From contig QRDG01000414.1 of assembly GCA_012064385.1 (NCBI GenBank), positions 372,001 through 436,000 of the forward strand: DNA of 64,000 nucleotides, in the 5' to 3' direction. Positions 57,591 through 64,000 of this stretch are shown piece by piece. The notes under the pieces are model-generated. The model worked only from the letters and a program-made list of their open reading frames with translations. It was not told the origin of the DNA and ran no database searches. Position 1 is the stretch's first letter, and each line of letters begins with the position of its first letter. The DNA comes from Puccinellia tenuiflora. Taxonomy: Eukaryota; Streptophyta; Magnoliopsida; Poales; Poaceae. A program made the position numbers and the translations under genes.

Positions 57591-58724
57591 GGTCTCGATG
57601 CGATGAGTGCTCAGCTTCTCGCGCATCCGGGTATGACGAACGTTGGCATGGAAGGACTGGATCACCAGCTCCTCCTTGATGCAGGGGATGGTGTTCATCT
57701 TCTGGGTGAAGCGTTGGATGAACTTGCGGAGAGTTTCACCCGAAAGCTGCTTGAAGTCGTGGAGGTCACTGGGAACTCCCGGGCGCTGGTACCCGCCCTG
57801 GAAAGCCCCCAGAAACACCTCCTTCAGTGCCCGCCAGGATCGGATGGAGCACTTGGGGAGGTTGAGAAGCCACGACTGGGCGTCTCCCTTCAGGGCCAAT
57901 GGGAACCAGTTGGCCATCATGATCTCGTCGGCCCCGGCGACCACCGCAGCAAGCGAGTACAGCTGCAGGAAGTCCCGAGGGTTGGTGGTGCCATCGTAGC
58001 GGAGGACGTCGATCTTGAACTTCTTGGGCCAGGAGATCTGGCGGAATTCGGGAGAGAGGGCGAGGCAGCCCTCGGCGATGTCGTCGTCCCGATCCTCCCG
58101 TCGATGACGTTCAAGGCGGCGTTTGATGCGGGTGCGCATGTCCTCGTGAAGATGGTTGTTGAGGTCGTTGCGCAGATCGTGGTTGCGTGTGGAGGATGAC
58201 CCGACGGAGATGGCTGGACCGCAGTTACGGTTCGCCCGACCGGACGCAGGAAGGTTTGCTTGCGGAGGTACGGCCTCGCCTGGGCGATCGCGACGGGGAT
58301 GGTCCTGGGGTTCACACACCTCCGCCCCCTTGGCTCCGGGGCTGTCGACGGTGGGAGCGTGAGCGGGCTCACACCTGGGACCACCGTCAGCGAAGTGGGG
58401 GAGCTCCTCCACGCGGGTCCTCCACTCCTGGTAGACCTTGGGGTTGTCGGTGCTCAGAGGAAACTGAATCAGAGCCATGGCGGTGACAAGGGCGTCGTGA
58501 CGAGCATGCGCGTCCGCCGAGAGAAGTGTGCAGGACTTGCTCTTGGTGCCTTGCTGACCCTTTCCGGTGCGGACACCATCGCTCTTCTCGCCGACAGCGG
58601 GATCCTTGCCAGTGTTGCCACCGATGCTCTTCTCCCCGCCAGCATCCTCGCCGCTCCGGATGTTGCCGCCCGCTCCATCCGGCACCTCCCTCTCCGGAGG
58701 CGGTGGAGGAGCGTTCTGATTCAC
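57402..58724 (-). pseudogene. gag: Gag of Tat-like element 2 (440 codons)
   Basis: The N-terminus MNQNAPPPPPEREVPDG starts 160 bp from the primer-binding site. A low-complexity charged region follows, then the gag domain (about residues 225-390): YDGTTNPRDFLQLYSLA, WFPLALKGDAQSWLLNL, FQGGYQRPGVPSDLHDFKQ and ETLRKFIQRFTQKMNTIP. After a frameshift at the C6 run (57538-57543) the last roughly 45 codons are out of frame; true sequence continues in the neighbouring frame with the zinc knuckle. Confidence 0.8.
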
Positions 58725-58884
58725 CGCCGCGGCACGGCGCTCACTAGAAACCTAAGAGCGCGTGGGGGAGACCGGCTTGGGTGCCACGACGTCGGGCTTC
58801 TTCTTCGGCGGCGTGGTCGGTGAAGAACTTGAGGTAGATCTCGACGAAGATCTTGAAGTCGATGAAGATGGATCCAGCGCTTGC

Positions 58885-58904
58885 GCCCCCTACCTGGTGC
58901 GCCA
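58885..58904 (-). other. Primer-binding site of Tat-like element 2
   Basis: Minus strand tggcgcaccaggtagggggc, two bases inside the LTR start at 58907. The tRNA partner was not determined. It differs from the site in element 1 (tggcgcccaccgtggggc). Confidence 0.65.
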
Positions 58905-58906
58905 GA

Positions 58907-59870
58907 TGTCGTGTCTTGGATCACGAACACCGGGAGTAAAGGATACCCCCTTTTTAGGTTCGGTATGGGGCGCGAAGGAGGCTGAGAAACGTCTTCCGCC
59001 GGGAGGACTTTGTCTACGCCTTAGATCTACGTACTAGCAAGCAAGGCAGAGACACAAGGAGTTTACCCAGGTTCGGGCCGCCCGGAGGCTAACAGCCCTA
59101 CTCCTGCATGTCTGGATTGAGTGGTATATCATGGCGTAGCTTTACAAGGGTGGTTGTGGGTGCCAACCCGGGAGGTGTCGGCTCGAGGTTGAAGACGAGC
59201 AGATCCTGACTCAGAGGAGATCACCTCTAGCCTATGCTACTCTTCGTCTGGTGCTCTACCTAGCCTAGCCTCCGACTCTCTGGAAAATCCGTCCTTTCCC
59301 TCCGGTGCCTTGGTCCTCCTTTTATAGGCTAAGGGGATCCCACAGGTGCACCTTTGGGGGCAGTGGGGTTTTGGCGGGAAAACCCCTCCGGGTTCTTCTT
59401 CGGGGGTGACATGTCTTCTTCTCGTCCAAGTATTCTTCTGAGGGGGGTTAGGTGTGGTCGCCCACCTTTTGCAGGGCGGACGGACAGAGGCTGACACCTT
59501 TTCCGATCCTGTCCCCCCACGGCGCCTCCATCTTCTTGGCGCCCAAGTCTTCTAGGAGCTTCCAGCCGGAGCTGGCAAGCCTATCCTCTTCGCGTTTACG
59601 GAGGTGGGATCTCGGGGATGAGCCTGGCCTCCTGCCGGGCATCGAGGTCCCCAGGACCTCCGCGTCGTCTGCCGGGTTGAAGGGGGCCCCGGAAGGTCCC
59701 CTGGTCCTTAGCCGTGGTTGTCGATGACGTGCCTGCATGATCACCGTGGGGCAGATGGGGGCCCATCTGCTAGTCTTGAACCTTGGCCTTGTTCGCTTTC
59801 TTGGTGGGCCCACAGGCGGTGGACCCACTTTGACCGCATCAGGGGAACCCCGTGTTCCACTGTTGCGACA
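58907..59870 (-). repeat. 5' LTR of Tat-like element 2
   Basis: 964 bp, TGTCGTGTCTTGG to TTGCGACA, followed by the target duplication gaatt (59871-59875). A TATA-like box lies at 59318-59328 on the minus strand. Confidence 0.9.
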
Positions 59871-59875
59871 GAATT

Positions 59876-61428
59876 AATTGCTAGGTTTGTGCAAGGAGGA
59901 AGTGTTGGAGTGCGGGTTAATGATGATATTGGACACTATTTCCAAACGTTAAAAGGGCTGTGTAAGGCGATCCTTTATCACCGATTCTTTTTTACATTAT
60001 GGTCGATGTGTTAGCTGTTCTTATAGCACGGGCAAAGGAAGACGGTCAGGTTGGAGGGTTAATTCTGAATCTTGTTGAAGGGGGGATTTTGATTCTCCAA
60101 TATGCAGATGACACTATATTATTTCTTGAGCATGATATTGAAAAGGCTGTAGATAAATTTTCGGGGCTCAAGATAAATTTTCATAAGAGCAAGATTTTAT
60201 GTTTTGGTAAAGCAAAGGAAATGCAAAATGATTACCGACAAATATTTGGCTGTGAGGTAGGTGCGCTACCTTTCAAGTATTTAGGTATACCCATTCACCA
60301 TTGTAAATTGCTCAATAAAGAGTGGAAACCGGTAGAGGATCGCCTCGATCGGAAGCTTGGGTCTTGGTTAGGGAAGATGGTCTCATATGGAGATCGTCTG
60401 GTCTTAATTAATTCCGTGTTGACAAGTCTACCAATGTTTTTGTTATCTTTCTTTCTTATGCCTAAGGGGGTATGAAAAGATTAAATATGTTTCGACCCCT
60501 TTTTTGGCAAAGCACTCAAACAAAGAAGAAATACAGGTTGACAAAATGGAATATTATTTACCATCCAGAAGATCAAGGGGGCTTAGGTATCGAGGTACTA
60601 GAAATTGAGAACAAGTGTCTTCTTAGTAAATGGTTGTTCAAACTACTTAATGAAGATGGGGTGTGGTAGGAGCTATTATGTAATAAGTATCTAGGGGATA
60701 AAACGTTATCACAGGTACAAGTTAAACCGCATGATTCTCCTTTTTGGAAGGGGCTCATGCCGGTGAAGGATGATTTTTTTGCAAGAGGCAATTTTCAGGT
60801 GGGTAACGGTTTACAAGTAAGATTTTGGGAGGACACATGGTTGGGAAATAACTCGCTTGCGGATGAGTACCCAACGCTATATAATGTGGTGCGGCGTAAG
60901 AATGTGCTGGTTGCTAATGTTTTAGCAAGTGTACCTCTGCATATTGTTTTCACTAGGCGCGTTGTAGGTGATAAGTGGACAGCTTGGTTAAATTTAGCGG
61001 AGAGAATCACGCAAGTTTCTTTATCCGACGAACCTGATGTTTTTCGTTGGAGCTTGACTACAACTGGAACTTTCACGGTCAAATCACTTTATGCTGATTT
61101 TTTTAATGGTCACACAAGATTTTTGCGGAAATACTTGTGGAGACTGAAAATTCCTTTAAAAATTAAAATCTTTCTTTGGTTTTTACAGCGGAAGGTGTTA
61201 TTAACTAAAGACAATTTAATTAAACGATGTTGGACAGGTTGTAAGAAATGTGTTTTTTGCGATGCAGATGAGTCTATTGAACATTTGTTTATATCTTGTC
61301 CGTCTACTCGTAAGATTTGGAGGCTAATTCATTTTACTTTCAACATATCACCTCCGTTGAACACCAAGAATATGCTTGGTAATTGGCTAAATGGGATAGA
61401 CAAAATACCAAATCCCATATTCGAATAG
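59876..61428 (+). pseudogene. LINE ORF2, second half of RT and zf-RVT domain
   Basis: Resumes the RT cut at 39978: ARFVQGGSVGVRVNDDIGH, then after a frame change near 59980 MVDVLAVLIARAKED and the catalytic box ILQYADDTILF (about 60095). FKYLGIPIH, a marker of non-LTR RTs, is at about 60270. Stops or frame changes lie near 60474 and 60667. The C-terminal part (60757-61428) has the zf-RVT module, RFWEDTWLGN and CKKCVFCDADESIEHLFISC, found in plant L1 ORF2 proteins. Confidence 0.82.
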
Positions 61429-61823
61429 GTGTTGCGGCCTTTCTTTGGGCAATTTGGAATTGTAGAAATGATGTTATATTTTTGATCGATCAAATGTATC
61501 TCATTTCTACAGGTGGTCAACAAGGCGGTGTACTGAATACACATGTGGTCCTTCCTTCTACCAGTGGACCAGTGAGGTCCTATGGATTCTGGATGTACTC
61601 GACTGATGGCGGTAGTTCGGGCTATCTTCAGCCGGGATGGGTGGCAGCATGCTAAAAGACTAGATGCTTAATTATGCGGTTTTTTGCTGGTTGGTCTTTG
61701 TAGCCACGTTGTGTGATTCATGAATTGTAAAACTTAATACTTTTAAACGCTGCAATAAAGGAACAGCCGTGTGCATCATTTTGATGCAGAGGCCGGGGCG
61801 TGATCCCCATTTCTAAAAAAAAA
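61429..61823 (+). other. LINE 3' UTR and A-tail
   Basis: Ends gcagaggccggggcgtgatccc... and A9 at 61815-61823. The open frame at 61383-61655 is the out-of-frame end of ORF2 plus UTR. Confidence 0.75.
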
Positions 61824-62177
61824 TACACCCTCACCCCGATGAGGAGATACGCACTCGAAATATTATCATATCTACGATCCAGATAATTCTCCTACTCCTC
61901 CAAGCATTGTTTCACTACATCAGAGGCTGATAAACCACATGCAATGGTGTGTAGGGTCATCGCATCGTGGAACTCACATCTTTGTAATTAGGGTTCCCAC
62001 AGGAACCAGCAGTTATGTACTTGGTTACATGGGCCTTATAGGCCAGAACAACATCCGCTCTGCAGGTCAGCCCAACGTCCCTCTAATGTGCCTGGAAAGT
62101 GGAGAGCGACGTGCTGAAGTTGCTCAGCCCCATTTCGGACATCCTGTGTGTCCTGGCATGTTTGGAGTCCTGCCTAA
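61824..62177. other. Unassigned flank right of the LINE
   Basis: I see no gene or recognisable repeat. It may be pre-insertion DNA or part of another element. A TAA at 62175-62177 could be the target site of the next element. Confidence 0.4.
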
Positions 62178-63759
62178 GGCTGGTGCCAGTGCACCACGGG
62201 CTATAGCCCGTGATAGCGCTGCCACGTCAGCCTTTTCTCCCACTCTCACCCCACTCTCACCACACTCTCACCCCACGGTGCCAGTGCACGGGCTATAGTG
62301 CCAGCTCTCACTTCTCTCTCCTCCACATCAGCATTTCTTTTTCAGATTAAGTTATTTCACTCGCTTTTGTTTAGACATTCAAAATAATGCAAGAAATTAA
62401 TTTTATTGAACTAAAAATGTTACTGATTACATAATAATTAATAAAATTGCATAATAAAAAATTACATAATAAATAAAAAATACATTCTAATCCTCCTCAT
62501 CCTCATCATCTTGCAGCCCAAGCTCTTTTTCCACCAAATTCATGGCCTTCGCATGTTTGCGTTTTTCTGTTTCGTCCATGTCGGCGGTTGATCGGTCCTT
62601 CATTTTGTTCCATTGCTTGAGTAGCTTAGCCTTCACTAAACCACCCCACATGTTCTTCATTGTGAAGGCTTTACTTGCTGCCTCACTGCTTGATGAGGAT
62701 TCCTTCCCCTTCCTCTTTCCCTTCTCCCTCCGTGCCGTTGCCTTGGCCCTATCACGGCCTATTGGACGGTCCTCCTCCGTCGCGTCGCCGGAGCTGTACT
62801 CTCCAGAAACTCCGAGGCGGCTTCTCTTGGAAGTGGAATCGGATCCACTACCAGGACCATGTTGTCCTTTCCACTTCGCTTCATTGCGAACAGCTTCCCA
62901 CCAGTGGTGGCGTCTGAAAGGCTGAGTCACTCTGTCGTCATTCTCGTACCTCGCCATTGCCGCCTTCATGACCATTGTATCGTCTGCTCCACTCTGACGT
63001 AACCCTTCTTCTTGGATGTAGTATGCATTGAACAAGGACACCTCACGGTTGTAGACGTTCCAATGATCCTTCAGTTGCTTCGCGGTCCGACGACGGGAAG
63101 GTTCCGAGGTAGAGTTGAAGGTCTCAGCTATCTGACCCCAAAAACTAACGCCGGTCTTGCAATTACCGGCGATAGAGTCCTTGGAGTGAAAAATCCAAGC
63201 ATGAACCTACCCGAAATAGATATTGTTAGTCATACAATAAAATAAAATTCCATATTAAATATGTGACGGGTAAGTAAATTACCAGTTTTTCCTTGTCCGC
63301 AGTTGTCCAGTCAAGCCTCTTTGGACGCTTTGGTACGATTGTTTCCCCGGCTTCGGACCCAGAGCTTGGAGCAGTGGCTTCGGGAGGTGGTGGGGGGTAT
63401 GGAGCATATGGCGGGTATGGAGCATATGGAGGTGGAGCATATGGACCGTATGGCCCCGGAGGTGGTGGGTACGGAGGTAGACTCCCACTCCCGCTACCTG
63501 TAGGTGGAGCATGTGGAGGTGGTGGGGGGTATGGATACGGAGGCGGAGGGTATGGACCATATGGCCCCGGAGGTGGAGGGTATGAACCATATGGCCCCGG
63601 AGGTGGTGTGTCGGAGGGGATTAAAACTCGGGGATGCGGCGAAGAACCGACATTGGAGCGACGATGTGTCGGAGAGATATCATCTAGGGGAGGGGCTAGT
63701 GACCCATCGGACTGCAAGAGGTCGGTGAATGGGGTGAAATCTGGAGACCAACCCGACAT
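62178..63759 (-). mobile_element. Probable PIF/Harbinger element, right end cut by CACTA
   Basis: The left terminus GGCTGGTGCCAGTGCACC (62178) follows TAA, as in grass Harbinger elements with GGCTGGT-type ends. A subterminal repeat gtgccagtgcac...gggctatag appears twice (62180-62210 and 62279-62300). The interior holds a Myb/SANT-like ORF1 gene on the minus strand. No transposase ORF or right terminus is inside the window. Confidence 0.5.
62487..63759 (-). CDS. Myb/SANT-like two-exon gene, probable Harbinger ORF1 (about 398 aa)
   Basis: Exon 1 is 63759-63283, intron 63282-63207 (GT...AG, 76 bases), exon 2 63206-62487; phases match. The N-terminus is a Pro/Tyr-rich repeat (GPYGPYPPPP units, about residues 50-115). 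A trihelix/Myb-like domain spans the splice site: KRPKRLDWTTADKEKL, VHAWIFHSKDSIAGNCKTG, and FWGQIAETFNS. The C-terminal half has KAFTMKNMWGGLVKAKLLKQ, resembling NAM-associated domains common in plant Harbinger ORF1 proteins, which bind transposon ends together with transposase. The ATG at 63759 abuts the CACTA terminus, so the native promoter and perhaps N-terminal codons are lost. Confidence 0.6.
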
Positions 63760-64000
63760 CACTACGGAAAAATCGTTCTTTGCCGTGTATACAAAATACA
63801 CGGCAAAGGCAGTGCGGAACACGGCAAAGCCTTTGCCGTGTGTATACACACGGCGAACCCGACACGGCATACAAAGGGACGGCAAAGGGACTTTGCCATG
63901 TGTATTGCTGATGTACACGGCAAAGAACTTTGCCATGTGTTTTTCCGGAGACTCGGCATAATAAAGGTACTTGACAACGTCCGTGAGTCCGTGAGCTGAC
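63760..64000. mobile_element. Terminus of a CACTA DNA transposon (runs off the window)
   Basis: Starts CACTACGGAAAAATCG at 63760. The next 200 bp hold about ten copies of tttgccgtgt / acacggcaaa in both orientations, the subterminal repeat pattern of CACTA (En/Spm) elements. The minus-strand frame that extends through it (63936-63760) is a chance reading of these repeats. Confidence 0.75.

Larger units (their letters stand above)
39979..59870 (-). mobile_element. Tat-like Ty3/gypsy element 2 with nested insertions
   Basis: 964-bp LTRs at 39979-40942 and 58907-59870, flanked by GAATT on both sides (39974-39978 and 59871-59875). In minus-strand sense: LTR, primer-binding site (58885-58904), gag, protease, a truncated RT, RNase H, [Athila insertion 45358-55284], integrase, a 3' region with antisense genes, and polypurine tract (about 40943-40955). 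Without the Athila and MITE insertions it would be about 9.8 kb. The LTRs differ by a few percent by eye. It cannot make active RT because the palm domain is deleted. Confidence 0.9.
21960..61823 (+). mobile_element. L1-type LINE split into four blocks by nested insertions
   Basis: The LINE blocks are about 21960-22731, 34802-36678, 37748-39978 and 59876-61823, about 6.8 kb in total. ORF1 holds a Gly/Arg-rich N-terminus, two CCHC knuckles and a DUF4283-like segment. ORF2 has endonuclease, reverse transcriptase and zf-RVT domains. The 3' end reads ggccggggcgtgatcccc and then an A9 tail at 61815-61823, as in other grass LINEs. TSDs CTAAG, TAA and GAATT around the inserts let the blocks be aligned. 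Stops and frameshifts are frequent, so it is dead. The 5' end is not sharply defined and no LINE target duplication was recognised. Confidence 0.82.

Noticed and set aside
63293..63961. Gly/Tyr-rich 222-codon plus-strand protein
   Set aside because: It is the reverse complement of the Pro/Tyr-rich repeat of the minus-strand Myb-like gene plus CACTA subterminal repeats.
1..64000. tRNA, rRNA or conserved host genes
   Set aside because: None was recognised by eye; only tRNA-derived primer-binding sites were found. A tRNAscan-SE and gene-model search would be needed to exclude small ones.

Overview
This window looks like intergenic DNA from a large plant genome. It is most likely a pooid grass such as a wheat, barley or oat relative, inferred from the mix of Athila-, Tat- and Tekay-like Ty3/gypsy elements, a Sirevirus-like copia element, Tourist/Harbinger and CACTA sequences, and typical plant GT-AG introns. 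I found no convincing ordinary host gene and no tRNA, rRNA or CRISPR array. Nearly every base can be placed in a nested stack of transposable elements, most of them broken.

Left part (1-22,000): the window opens inside a gypsy LTR (1-1956). A minus-strand Sirevirus-like copia element follows (1957-11243). It has kept a large gag but no pol, and both LTRs are truncated. A junction with a short copied filler (11241-11260) joins it to a minus-strand Athila-like element without RT and integrase (11254-19512). Outside its left LTR that element carries a second primer-binding site and gag start. Two plus-strand Athila-like LTR remnants (19513-20735 and 20736 to about 21930) come next.

Central part (about 22,000-61,823): one plus-strand L1-type LINE of about 6.8 kb is split into four blocks (to 22731, 34802-36678, 37748-39978, 59876-61823). 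Its hosts are: (i) a complete Tat-like gypsy element at 22732-34796 (508-bp LTRs, TSD CTAAG); (ii) a 1066-bp Tourist/Harbinger-type element at 36679-37744 (TSD TAA); (iii) a second Tat-like gypsy element on the minus strand at 39979-59870 (964-bp LTRs, TSD GAATT). The second Tat element contains an Athila-like element at 45358-55284 (TSD GTTGC) and a 187-bp hAT-type MITE at 41829-42015 (TSD GCTGCTAC). Target duplications on all five insertions make the order of events readable.

Right end (61,824-64,000): a minus-strand two-exon gene with a Myb/SANT-like domain, probably ORF1 of a PIF/Harbinger transposon, is cut exactly at its ATG by the terminus of a CACTA element that runs off the window.

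Most notable biology: both Tat-like elements carry genes on the antisense strand between integrase and the 3' LTR, each with a TATA box 90-100 bp before an ATG. One is a six-exon gene. The other region encodes a B3-DNA-binding-like protein plus a two-exon small protein. Many of the disabling stops are CAG or TGG to TAG changes at CHG sites, as expected from methylation-driven decay. The Athila element at 45-55 kb is almost intact but has lost a catalytic Asp of reverse transcriptase.
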